DNA from: an archaeon
GTDB lineage: Archaea; Nanobdellota; Nanobdellia; Pacearchaeales; GW2011-AR1
Assembly (NCBI GenBank): GCA_030593225.1
Contig: JAUVHP010000011.1
Span: 1 to 18,896 of the forward strand
Direction: 5' to 3'
Length of the DNA: 18,896 nucleotides
Positions 5,447 to 12,427 of the stretch are shown here, in pieces. Under the pieces are notes generated by a model. The model searched no databases and had not been told where the DNA came from. It saw nothing but the letters and a program-made list of their open reading frames with translations. The number at the start of each line of letters is the position of its first letter. The stretch's first letter is position 1. The position numbers were made by a program, and so were the translations under genes.

Positions 5447-7264
5447 ATGAGGAATAAATTAATTTGTTTGGTTATTGGAATTTTTTTGGTTTTGCAAGTT
5501 GGGTTTGTTAGTTGTGCTGATGATGCACTTGCTGTTGCACAAGATTCTGGTTTAGAGGTTATTGGAGATTCTCCTATATATAGTGGAGAAGGTAATCTTG
5601 AAAGTGGAAAATTTCAGGTTGGAGAAAATCAAGAGATTGGAGACCTTGTTGATAAATCTGCGAAACCTGAAGAAATTGTTGTTTCAGATGTAGAATTTAT
5701 GAAAGACAAAACTGGAAGTACATTTACATATAATAAAGTTGGGGGAAGTTGTGAAATTTATGGTGAGGTTTATGAAAACATTAAATCGCAAAAGGAAGCA
5801 GGGCATCCTAGTTTTGTTAAGTTAGACAAAGATGGTGAAGTTATTAATGCTGATTTTACAACAAATAAAGACGGAGTTTATGTTTTTGAAGGAACTGAAA
5901 TAAATGTTACTAATGGTTCAAGAATTACTTATAGTAAAGAGAAGGGAGTTGTGATTCATCCTCCTGAAGGAAGCGAGATTAAGGAATTTCCGAAGATGAA
6001 AGAAGGTTATAAAGGAAAGATACCAGATGTTACATTTAAAGGAAAAAATATTCTATTTCCTGAGGGAAATAAATTGGTAAATGGTGCTGTGAAATTAAAT
6101 AGTTATGGATTGGTTTTAGATAAGGATACAGAATTTATTTATAAAAATGAGTTGCATATGTATTCTAAGAATAATGATTTTTTAATTGCTAATAAAGATA
6201 TTAGTTATGATAAATTAGTTAAAGATTATGGTAGTTTTTTTAAAGAAACTGATGATGAATTAATTTTCAGAAATGTCGGGGAAAAAGAAGTGCGATTGGA
6301 TGTTTTGGAAGATAGTGAATTTTTTGGAACAGGTGAAAATAGTAATCTTAATATAGTTCTTGGGAAAGGAAATGAATTGAAATTTAATAAAGATGAAAAT
6401 GGGAAAATAGAAGTAGATTATTTAACTTCAGAAAAAAGTGGGTCAAGTGAAATTATTAATGGAAAATCTATTTTTACTTTAGATAATAAAAATAATATTA
6501 GGATGGAAAAATATCTTGACTCTGATGCTGAATATGAATCTGTTCCTATGATAATAGGAAGTCTTGATAATGATGATAGATCACTAAGATATGCTTCTGT
6601 GGAAATAAGAAATTCTAATGGAGATATTTCAGGTTATTCTAATGAAGCAGATATAAAATTGGATTATTTTATTATTTCTAAATCAATTGAGCAGAAAGAA
6701 ACCCCTACAAAAGCTGCTGTGAAAGTAAAAATTGAAGAGATGCAGGGTCTTTTGTGGGATGGAGATTATTATAAGGCTGCTGGTTATACAAATAGTAGGA
6801 AAGATGAGGTTGATGGTTTTTCTGAGATGCGGACAATAAATGCTTTAGAAACTACTAATATTGATTTTAAAAAGATTGGATTATCTCCTGGAACTGTAGA
6901 ATATTATGAAGATATAATTAGAGAATTAGAGAAAGAAGAATTTGGGGAAATAAGTAAATTATTGGAAGAAGAACAGATGGGGTTGGAATTGGAGGAAGGG
7001 GAAAGTGGAATTAAACTCAATGAGCTAGGTGAACCTGTTATTACTCCTCGTGTCTGGACATTAGAATCTGCTTATACATATTCTATAGGTGTTGAAGGAA
7101 AATATTCTGAAAATGTTAATTTTATTGAGGGAGTATGTTTTAAAGGAATTTTAACAACTGAAGAATGTAGAAGTATAAGGGGATATAAATTTTTAGGAAT
7201 TAGTTTTGCAGAAAAAGATATGGCTTATGTTAAGGATTTATTATATAATAAACGACCAAGATAG
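5447..7264 (+). CDS. Large secreted protein of unknown function, 605 aa
   Basis: I do not recognise a family. An N-terminal signal peptide is clear: basic MRNK, hydrophobic 5-22 (LICLVIGIFLVLQVGFVS) and a possible cleavage after C23-A24 before DDALAV. The next roughly 400 residues are acidic and beta-rich, with many short G/N/D turns (for example SRITYSKEKGVVIHPPEGSE), suggesting an extracellular beta-sheet or repeat-like fold. A helical acidic segment follows (about 480-520, RELEKEEFGEISKLLEEEQM). The C-terminal part contains VCFKGILTTEECR with two cysteines that could pair. No transmembrane helix is seen after the signal, so it is secreted or held by partners. It starts immediately after the stop of the pilin-like gene, and the two may act together at the cell surface. 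Confidence 0.6.
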   Translation: MRNKLICLVIGIFLVLQVGFVSCADDALAVAQDSGLEVIGDSPIYSGEGNLESGKFQVGENQEIGDLVDKSAKPEEIVVSDVEFMKDKTGSTFTYNKVGGSCEIYGEVYENIKSQKEAGHPSFVKLDKDGEVINADFTTNKDGVYVFEGTEINVTNGSRITYSKEKGVVIHPPEGSEIKEFPKMKEGYKGKIPDVTFKGKNILFPEGNKLVNGAVKLNSYGLVLDKDTEFIYKNELHMYSKNNDFLIANKDISYDKLVKDYGSFFKETDDELIFRNVGEKEVRLDVLEDSEFFGTGENSNLNIVLGKGNELKFNKDENGKIEVDYLTSEKSGSSEIINGKSIFTLDNKNNIRMEKYLDSDAEYESVPMIIGSLDNDDRSLRYASVEIRNSNGDISGYSNEADIKLDYFIISKSIEQKETPTKAAVKVKIEEMQGLLWDGDYYKAAGYTNSRKDEVDGFSEMRTINALETTNIDFKKIGLSPGTVEYYEDIIRELEKEEFGEISKLLEEEQMGLELEEGESGIKLNELGEPVITPRVWTLESAYTYSIGVEGKYSENVNFIEGVCFKGILTTEECRSIRGYKFLGISFAEKDMAYVKDLLYNKRPR

Positions 7265-7279
7265 TTTTAGAAATTTATT

Positions 7280-7924
7280 TTAATTCCCTTCAAATTCTAA
7301 AATAAGTTTTTCATTATCAAATTCATATCCTGTTAATTCTAGGTTTATAGGAATTGATTTAAAATAGGATGTGTCTTCTGAAATTGCTTTTATCTCGACG
7401 CTGTTTTCTAATTTTACTATTGAAATATCTTTTAATGATTCTACTTGTGGAATTAAGATATCATATAATATTACATCTCCTAATCTTTTTAGTGTTGTAT
7501 TTGGTTCTTTTTGTTTTAGTGAAGCAAATTTTTCTTGATTTTCTGATGAGAAGTGGATTGAATTAATTTTTTGTTTTTTTTCTTCAATTGGTTTTTCTTG
7601 ATTTTGATTTGGAATATTTATTCTTTTTCCATTAACAAATAATTGCAGATTTGATTGTGGATGTTTTTTTTGCATTTTCATTTCGTGTTGCATTTCTTTT
7701 TCTAACATTTTCATTGCGTTTCCTAACATTTTATTTAAAATTCCTCCTCCAAATCCTTGAAATAAATTTTGTGTAAAATCTTGAAGATTTTCTGGAGAAT
7801 CGTTTTTCCCTAGCATTCCAAAATCTTTTTGTTTTCCATAAATTGTATTTCCACAAAAAGGGCAGAACTCATAATTTTGGTTTACTTTTTTTCTACAATT
7901 TGAACATTCTTTTTTGTTAAACAT
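7280..7924 (-). CDS. Zinc-ribbon protein with Hsp20-like C-terminal domain
   Basis: A 214-residue protein. A zinc ribbon at the N-terminus has C7-x2-C10 and C21-x2-C24 (CSNC...CPFC). Next comes a low-complexity G/F/M/Q-rich helical stretch (about 45-95, with FQGFGGGILNKMLGNAMKML). The last 75 residues (RLGDVILYDILIPQVESLKD...ENSVEIKAISEDTSY...) have the strand pattern of a CS/Hsp20 alpha-crystallin domain. I infer a small chaperone-like or client-binding role; the substrate is unknown. A TATA-like TTTTAAAC on the minus strand (7945-7952) is about 24 bases upstream of the ATG. It is convergent with the 605-aa gene (15 bases between them) and lies downstream of the MFS gene on the same strand. 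Confidence 0.6.
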   Translation of the reverse strand: MFNKKECSNCRKKVNQNYEFCPFCGNTIYGKQKDFGMLGKNDSPENLQDFTQNLFQGFGGGILNKMLGNAMKMLEKEMQHEMKMQKKHPQSNLQLFVNGKRINIPNQNQEKPIEEKKQKINSIHFSSENQEKFASLKQKEPNTTLKRLGDVILYDILIPQVESLKDISIVKLENSVEIKAISEDTSYFKSIPINLELTGYEFDNEKLILEFEGN

Positions 7925-7974
7925 CTTTAGAAATAGAATAGATTGTTTAAAAGTTTTTTGGGAGATTTTTTAAT

Positions 7975-9417
7975 TTATTTTTCCTCTAAATATTTTTTAA
8001 TTGACATAATTTGGTGTGCTTCTTCAATTAAAGTTGGTTTTGCTTCGTTAATAATTATATCTTTGAGTGATTTTGTTCCGTTGAATTTTTCTGTTTTTCT
8101 TATTTCTTTAATATGTGGAATTCCATAGAAAACTACAATCATTCTCATTAAGCTCCCAAAAATAAATATAGCAATAATTGGTTTTATTATTTGAATTGTT
8201 AGAAATTTAATTAGTATTGCTCCGATTCCAGCTCCTATAAAAGTTCCAAATCCTCCGAGCATATTAAAATATGAAACTGCCAAACTTCTTTTTTGTTGTG
8301 AGACATTGTCGTAAATAAAATTCCCTGTTGCAAGATTAAATCCTGCCCAAGAAATTCCACTAATAAGTGCAGGGACAAAGATTAGATAAATTGGATTTGG
8401 AGATAGTATCCATAAAATCGGAATAATTGGTATGAGTATTGATGCAATTCCTAAAACTCTGTAATTTCCATATCTGTCTGCGAATTTTCCCCATAGTTCA
8501 AGAACTGTTAATGAAAAAATAGTTCCTGCAAAAATTATAATCATATAAATTGTATATCCAAATCCTAAAATTCTTAATAAATAAACTGCTAAAAGTGGGG
8601 AAGATATTGAGCATGCTAAACTTAACCAAAATCTATAAATTGAGAATTTTCTAAAATTGTCTTTTGGATTTTTAAGTAAAAAATCCCAGAATGAAAAGTA
8701 ATAACCTTTTTCTAGTTTGATTTTTGGTTCATATTGTTTTTTTAAAATTTTCCAACCAGTTAATCTTGTGAGAAATGCTAATGAAAAAAGTGTTATAAAT
8801 CCAAACATTATGAATCCCATTTTTTTTGTGTAGTCTAAGAAAAATGAAGAAGAAATACCAATTACAATTGCAATAAAACCATTAAGCAAGTTTCTTTTTG
8901 AAAACCATCTTCCGCGATATTTGTCGTCTACAAGGTCTCCAATCCAAGAAAACCAAGCAGGATGTCCTATGTTGTTTACAATAGTATATACAGCAAATAT
9001 TAATAATAACATTAAAGGTAAAATGTTTGTAATAATTCCTTTGTAAAATAATAATGCAATAATAATAAATGGAAACCACATTAGTGCTTCAAAAAAAACC
9101 GCTTTCATAATGATTTTTTTTCTTGAGTATTTTTCGATTAGTCGTGAACCAAAAATTTGACTTAGTGGTCCTAAAATACCTACTATTGAACTAAGCATTG
9201 CCACAATTGAATTGCTTGCGTTTATTGCTATTGCGAACGGAGAGATATAATTATATCCAAAAGCAGTTTTTGCCGACGTCAACATACCTTCTTTAATACT
9301 AAGTCTTCTTGCTTTATGTTTTAGTCCTCGCATTTTTGGAGAATCAGTTTTTGTTGTTGCAGGATTTTTAAGAATTTCTTGTTTTTGTGTTAATTTTTTT
9401 TCACCTTTTTTTTTCAT
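7975..9417 (-). CDS. MFS transporter, 480 aa
   Basis: A polytopic membrane protein with about 11-12 predicted helices, in two groups separated by a basic cytoplasmic stretch (about 220-250, ILKKQYEPKIKLEKGYYFSF). The loop between helices 2 and 3 (about 93-104, SRLIEKYSRKKI) and the corresponding C-half loop (GKFADRYGNYRVLG) are the usual major facilitator basic motifs. The N-terminal tail of about 50 residues is long, charged and cytoplasmic. The substrate cannot be told; genes of this kind in DPANN are often annotated as drug or sugar permeases. A TATA-like TTTAAAAA (9437-9444, minus strand) lies about 25 bases upstream of the ATG. The gene is divergent from the metG operon. Confidence 0.85.
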   Translation of the reverse strand: MKKKGEKKLTQKQEILKNPATTKTDSPKMRGLKHKARRLSIKEGMLTSAKTAFGYNYISPFAIAINASNSIVAMLSSIVGILGPLSQIFGSRLIEKYSRKKIIMKAVFFEALMWFPFIIIALLFYKGIITNILPLMLLLIFAVYTIVNNIGHPAWFSWIGDLVDDKYRGRWFSKRNLLNGFIAIVIGISSSFFLDYTKKMGFIMFGFITLFSLAFLTRLTGWKILKKQYEPKIKLEKGYYFSFWDFLLKNPKDNFRKFSIYRFWLSLACSISSPLLAVYLLRILGFGYTIYMIIIFAGTIFSLTVLELWGKFADRYGNYRVLGIASILIPIIPILWILSPNPIYLIFVPALISGISWAGFNLATGNFIYDNVSQQKRSLAVSYFNMLGGFGTFIGAGIGAILIKFLTIQIIKPIIAIFIFGSLMRMIVVFYGIPHIKEIRKTEKFNGTKSLKDIIINEAKPTLIEEAHQIMSIKKYLEEK

Positions 9418-9461
9418 ATAATTTTATGGATAAAGAAATTTTTAAAGTTGTTGATAAGAAG

Positions 9462-9470
9462 TTTTTTATA
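9462..9470 (+). promoter_or_regulatory. TATA box aimed at the metG leader ORF
   Basis: TTTTTTATA is centred about 26 bases before ATG 9492, not before the metG ATG at 9560. Transcription would therefore start at the short leader ORF. Confidence 0.5.
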
Positions 9471-9491
9471 GAAATAATCTTGTAATAGATT

Positions 9492-9563
9492 ATGGTAAAG
9501 AAAAAATTTTATATAACTACGCCATTACGCATAGGCATCGCGATTGATGGAGGAAAATTATGA
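9492..9563 (+). CDS. Short leader ORF, a duplicated MetRS N-terminus
   Basis: A 23-codon frame begins M-V-K-K-K-F-Y-I-T-T-P and ends GIAIDGGKL with TGA. Its first ten residues mirror those of MetRS (M-K-D-K-F-Y-I-T-T-A), and 17 of 20 nt match between 9505-9524 and 9570-9589. Compared with MetRS it carries 18 extra nt (9523-9540) before A-I-D, then runs into GGAGG and stops in an ATGA overlap with the metG start. It is probably the old N-terminus left after a small duplication. Whether it is translated, for example for coupling, is unknown. Confidence 0.45.
   Translation: MVKKKFYITTPLRIGIAIDGGKL
9549..9553 (+). promoter_or_regulatory. Shine-Dalgarno of metG inside the leader ORF
   Basis: GGAGG lies 6 bases before ATG 9560 and within the last codons of the leader ORF (ATGA overlap at 9560-9563), an arrangement typical of translational coupling. 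Confidence 0.65.
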
Positions 9564-11017
9564 AAGATAAATTTTATATCACAACGGCTATTGATTATTT
9601 AAATGCAGAGCCACATATAGGACATGCGTATCAAAAAATTGTGGCAGATGTTCTTGCGAGATGGAATAAAGTTTTAGGAAAAGAAGTTTTCTTTTTAACA
9701 GGAAGTGATGAATATGGTCAGAAAGTTGCTAAAACTGCACAAGAAAAAGGAGTAACTCCAAAACAATTAGTAGATAAATTATCTAAAAAATTTAAACAAG
9801 AGTGGAAATCTTTGGATGTAGATTTTGATAGATTCATAAGAACTACAGATATAGACCATAAAAAGAAAGTTAAAGAGTTTGTAAGGTTAATGGAAAAAAA
9901 GAGTGATATTTACAAGGGAGAATATTCTGGAAAATATTGTCTTGGATGTGAAGCATATATTACAGAAAAAGATTTAGTTAAAGGAAGATGTAAATTCCAT
10001 CCAAATAAAGAATTAAAAGAACTAAAAGAAAAAGGATATTTTTTTAAATTATCAAAATATCAAAATAAACTTCTTGAATTATATGAAGAAAATCCCAATT
10101 ATATTTTACCTAAGTTTAGAAGAAAAGAAATTATTAATCGTGTAAAAGAGGGTTTGAAGGATTTAAATATTACTCGGAGTAAATTTGATTGGGGGATTAA
10201 ATTTCCAATTGATGAGAAATATGTTTTATATGTTTGGTATGAAGCACTTCTAAATTATATTACTGGAATTGATTGGCCTAATGAAAAATTTAAGAAATTT
10301 TGGCCTGCAAATGTGCAACTTCTTGGGATAGATAATGGTTGGTTTCATTGTGTTATTTGGCCTGCAATGCTTATGTCTGTGGGGATTAAACCTGCTAACA
10401 CTATTTTGATAAATGGATTTTTAACTTTTAATGGACAAAAAATAAGTAAATCTTTGGGAAATGCTATTTCTCCTACAGACCTTGTAAAAAAATATGGAAG
10501 TGATTCAATAAGATATTTTGTTTGCAGAAATTTTGTTTTTGGTCAGGACGGGGATTTTTCCGAGAGGGCTTTGGTTCAAAGGCATAATGATGAACTTGCA
10601 AATAAGTTAGGTAATCTGGTTTCTAGAGTTAGTGGTTTGATTGAGAAAAACAGCGAGGAGAAATGCGAAAATAAATTGTTGAAAAAATTGAATGAGAAAA
10701 AAATTGAAAAATTATTTGAGAATTATGAATTTGATAAAGTGTTGAATGAAATTTTTAGTTTTATTGATGTTTGTAATGAATATGTTCAGAATAAAAAACC
10801 TTGGGAAACTAGCAGGAAACCAGAGGTTTCTAGCTCGTCCTTTTTAGAAAAAGAACGAAAGAATAAAAAAGTTCTTTATGAATTAAAAGAATCTATTTTG
10901 AAAATTGCAGAATTGCTTTGGCCTTTTATTCCTGAGAGTTCTGAGAAAATTAAGAAGCAATTTAGTGCTAAGAAAATTAAGAAAGGCGAAATTTTGTTTA
11001 AGAAGATAGATATTTAA
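9560..11017 (+). CDS. metG: Methionyl-tRNA synthetase catalytic subunit
   Basis: It charges tRNA-Met with methionine. The class Ia signatures are HIGH at residues 19-22 (AEPHIGHAY) and KISKS at 294-298. A zinc knuckle lies in the connective peptide, C127-x2-C130...C144-x2-H147. At 485 residues it holds the catalytic and anticodon-binding domains but not the C-terminal tRNA-binding OB fold, which is encoded separately at 11458. The TTAIDY...PHIGHAY opening is of the bacterial/MetRS2 kind. Near the C-terminus, about 16 residues (about 417-432, SRKPEVSSSSFLEKER) seem extra between PWET and KVLYEL and coincide with two DNA dyads (10815-10858). The start at 9560 has an SD and overlaps a short leader ORF. 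The operon continues downstream. Confidence 0.95.
   Translation: MKDKFYITTAIDYLNAEPHIGHAYQKIVADVLARWNKVLGKEVFFLTGSDEYGQKVAKTAQEKGVTPKQLVDKLSKKFKQEWKSLDVDFDRFIRTTDIDHKKKVKEFVRLMEKKSDIYKGEYSGKYCLGCEAYITEKDLVKGRCKFHPNKELKELKEKGYFFKLSKYQNKLLELYEENPNYILPKFRRKEIINRVKEGLKDLNITRSKFDWGIKFPIDEKYVLYVWYEALLNYITGIDWPNEKFKKFWPANVQLLGIDNGWFHCVIWPAMLMSVGIKPANTILINGFLTFNGQKISKSLGNAISPTDLVKKYGSDSIRYFVCRNFVFGQDGDFSERALVQRHNDELANKLGNLVSRVSGLIEKNSEEKCENKLLKKLNEKKIEKLFENYEFDKVLNEIFSFIDVCNEYVQNKKPWETSRKPEVSSSSFLEKERKNKKVLYELKESILKIAELLWPFIPESSEKIKKQFSAKKIKKGEILFKKIDI
10815..10858 (+). repeat. Two adjacent hairpins inside metG, possible small in-frame insertion
   Basis: GAAACC-AGA-GGTTTC (10816-10830) is followed by TCGTCCTTT (10835-10843) pairing with AAAGAACGA (10850-10858) with one mismatch. 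The encoded S/E/K-rich stretch interrupts a normally short loop of MetRS. It is not the same sequence as the 55-nt element. It may be another palindromic insertion or simply a variable loop. Confidence 0.4.
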
Positions 11018-11057
11018 TGATATAAATTTTATTAAATCTCTTCTAATTTTTTTTCTT

Positions 11058-11348
11058 ATGGGATTAGGATCTAAAAACATAACCATTCTTTTAGTTAGTT
11101 CAATTATCACTTCAATTTTTGTTCTCGCACCAATTTTTAATGAGTTTGGACTAAATAATTTTATAACAATTTATATTATTATTCTTGCGATTTTATTTTG
11201 CGTAGGAGGAATTTTGTGGGCTTTTTATGATAGAAGTAGTGAACTTAAAAAGGATTTAGAAACTTTGAAATTTGAACAAAAAAGATTAGGAGAAAAACTT
11301 AAAATCTATGAAAGATTATCTAAGATAGAGGTGAAATTAGGAATATGA
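11058..11348 (+). CDS. Small membrane protein with two helices and a coiled coil
   Basis: A 96-residue protein I cannot assign to a family. Two hydrophobic helices lie at about 8-27 (ITILLVSSIITSIFVLAPIF) and 34-56 (NFITIYIIILAILFCVGGILWAF). A charged, heptad-like helix follows (about 60-92, SSELKKDLETLKFEQKRLGEK), probably a cytoplasmic coiled coil. The next gene starts within its stop (ATGA at 11345-11348), so the two are translationally coupled. It lies in the metG operon, 40 bases after metG. A TTTATTAAA about 26 bases before the ATG could give it its own promoter. Confidence 0.65.
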   Translation: MGLGSKNITILLVSSIITSIFVLAPIFNEFGLNNFITIYIIILAILFCVGGILWAFYDRSSELKKDLETLKFEQKRLGEKLKIYERLSKIEVKLGI

Positions 11349-11452
11349 GTAAAAAGAATGATCCAGTAGATTTTGTATTAGATATAATAAAAGTTATAAT
11401 AGTTTCTCTAATTGGGTTTATAATTATTAAAGCACTTATAACTGCTGTTTAG
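11345..11452 (+). CDS. 35-residue single-pass membrane microprotein
   Basis: The frame encodes MSKKNDPVDF, then a hydrophobic stretch (VLDIIKVIIVSLIGFIIIKA) and LITAV. It is a single transmembrane segment (about 13-34) with a basic/polar N-terminus. It overlaps the preceding gene by ATGA and ends 5 bases before the tRNA-binding protein gene, so it is embedded in an operon and likely real despite its size. A role as partner of the two-helix protein is only inferred from coupling. Confidence 0.55.
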   Translation: MSKKNDPVDFVLDIIKVIIVSLIGFIIIKALITAV

Positions 11453-11457
11453 CTAAA

Positions 11458-11862
11458 ATGGAAAATATAATTCAATTTGAAGATTTTGCAAAAGTTGATT
11501 TGCAAGTTGGAGAAATAAAAAATGTTGAAGAAATTGCTGGAGCTGATAAACTTTGGAAATTAAATGTTGATTTAGGAGAAATTGGGGAACGAGTTATTTG
11601 TGCTGGAATTAAAGAATATTATTCTAAAGAAGATTTAATGAATAAAAAAATTATTGTTGTTGTAAATCTTGCTCCGCGAAAAATGAGAGGAATTGAAAGT
11701 CAAGGAATGCTTTTGGCAGCTTCGGATAAATTCACACCACCATTGGCGTACCCTGAAAAATCTTTTTCAAAGATTTTTACTAAGGGCAAAAAAAATGTTG
11801 TTTTGATAAAACCAAAATTAGATGTAAATAATGGCTCAATAATTGAATTTAAAAATGGTTAA
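11458..11862 (+). CDS. tRNA-binding OB-fold protein (MetRS beta subunit/EMAPII type) with repeat-derived insertion
   Basis: A 134-residue stand-alone version of the C-terminal tRNA-binding domain of MetRS (Arc1p/Trbp111/EMAPII OB fold). It should help MetRS hold tRNA, and it lies in the same operon. Recognisable parts are FAKVDLQVGEI (10-20), ADKLWKLNVDLGE (29-41), VICAGIKEYY (47-56), VNLAPRKMRGIESQGMLLAA (69-88) and a final VVLIKP...V..GS.I. Family members are usually near 110 residues. Here FTPPLAYPEKSFSKIFTKG (92-110) sits between AASDK and KKNVVLIKP and is encoded by hairpin-element copy D. The insertion is in a loop between the SQGMLLAA strand and the last strands, so folding may be tolerated. 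The stop overlaps the next start. Confidence 0.88.
   Translation: MENIIQFEDFAKVDLQVGEIKNVEEIAGADKLWKLNVDLGEIGERVICAGIKEYYSKEDLMNKKIIVVVNLAPRKMRGIESQGMLLAASDKFTPPLAYPEKSFSKIFTKGKKNVVLIKPKLDVNNGSIIEFKNG
11733..11787 (+). repeat. Dispersed hairpin element, copy D (inside tRNA-binding protein gene)
   Basis: The first 21 nt are identical to copies B and C. The hairpin arms differ but still pair: AAAAATCTTT (11756-11765) with AAAGATTTTT (11769-11778), ten perfect pairs, and CCCT (11751-11754) with AGGG (11783-11786). The same unpaired G and ACTA occur as in copy B. CA occurs at both ends. The insertion keeps the frame open. Confidence 0.9.
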
Positions 11863-12427
11863 TATTTTTTTTAAAATAGAAGAGAAATTGTTTTTTGATG
11901 AAGAAATAATATTTGATGAAATTAAGATAAGAAAATTTATTTTTGATTTTCTTGAAAAAATGTTGGTTGAAAAATCTGATTCTGAGAAACCTTTTTGTTT
12001 TGAAGAAATAGTTTATGATTTTTTTGAATATATGAATATTAGTTTGATAAAAACTAAAAAATCAAGAGATTTTGGAATTGATGGAATTATTAAATTAAAG
12101 TTGGACTTTTTAGGAAGTATTGATGTGGGCTTGCAAATTAAATATAAATTAATTGATTCTAATGATATTGATATATTTTTATCTGCTTTAAAGAATTCAG
12201 AATTACAATTAGGAGTTGTTGTTTGTAGAGATGCAAGAAGATTGGATAATTATAAATTGAATTCAAAATTAAAAGCTATTTTATTTTCAAGGGGAATTGA
12301 GCTTAAAGAAAAATTAATAAAAGAGAATGTAGATATTAATCCAGTTTTTATTATGAAGTTTGAAGAAATTATAAATATTGTTGCTTTGCAGATGAGAAAT
12401 TTTGTTAAGGCAGTATATAAAAAATGA
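11855..12427 (+). CDS. Probable Mrr-like/PD-(D/E)XK nuclease-fold protein
   Basis: A 190-residue protein. Its central part FFEYMNISLIKTKKSRDFGI (56-75) runs on into D76-G and, after a short hairpin, VGLQIKYK (91-98). This order, helix then G-x-D-G then Q-x-K, is that of the Mrr-cat/restriction-endonuclease-like fold, with D76, Q94 and K96 as candidate active-site residues. Later residues LGVVVCRDARRL (119-130) fit the next strand. The assignment is by pattern only. The role could be nucleic acid cleavage, or the fold could be inactive. I chose ATG 11855 over TTG 11843; it overlaps the stop of the OB-fold gene, and its own stop overlaps the next ATG, so all three are translationally coupled. 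A nuclease within a tRNA-synthetase operon is unexpected. Confidence 0.5.
   Translation: MVNIFFKIEEKLFFDEEIIFDEIKIRKFIFDFLEKMLVEKSDSEKPFCFEEIVYDFFEYMNISLIKTKKSRDFGIDGIIKLKLDFLGSIDVGLQIKYKLIDSNDIDIFLSALKNSELQLGVVVCRDARRLDNYKLNSKLKAILFSRGIELKEKLIKENVDINPVFIMKFEEIINIVALQMRNFVKAVYKK

Noticed and set aside
9427..9486. 19-codon open frame upstream of the metG leader
   Set aside because: It overlaps the TATA region, has no start signals, and its content is typical of random AT-rich DNA.
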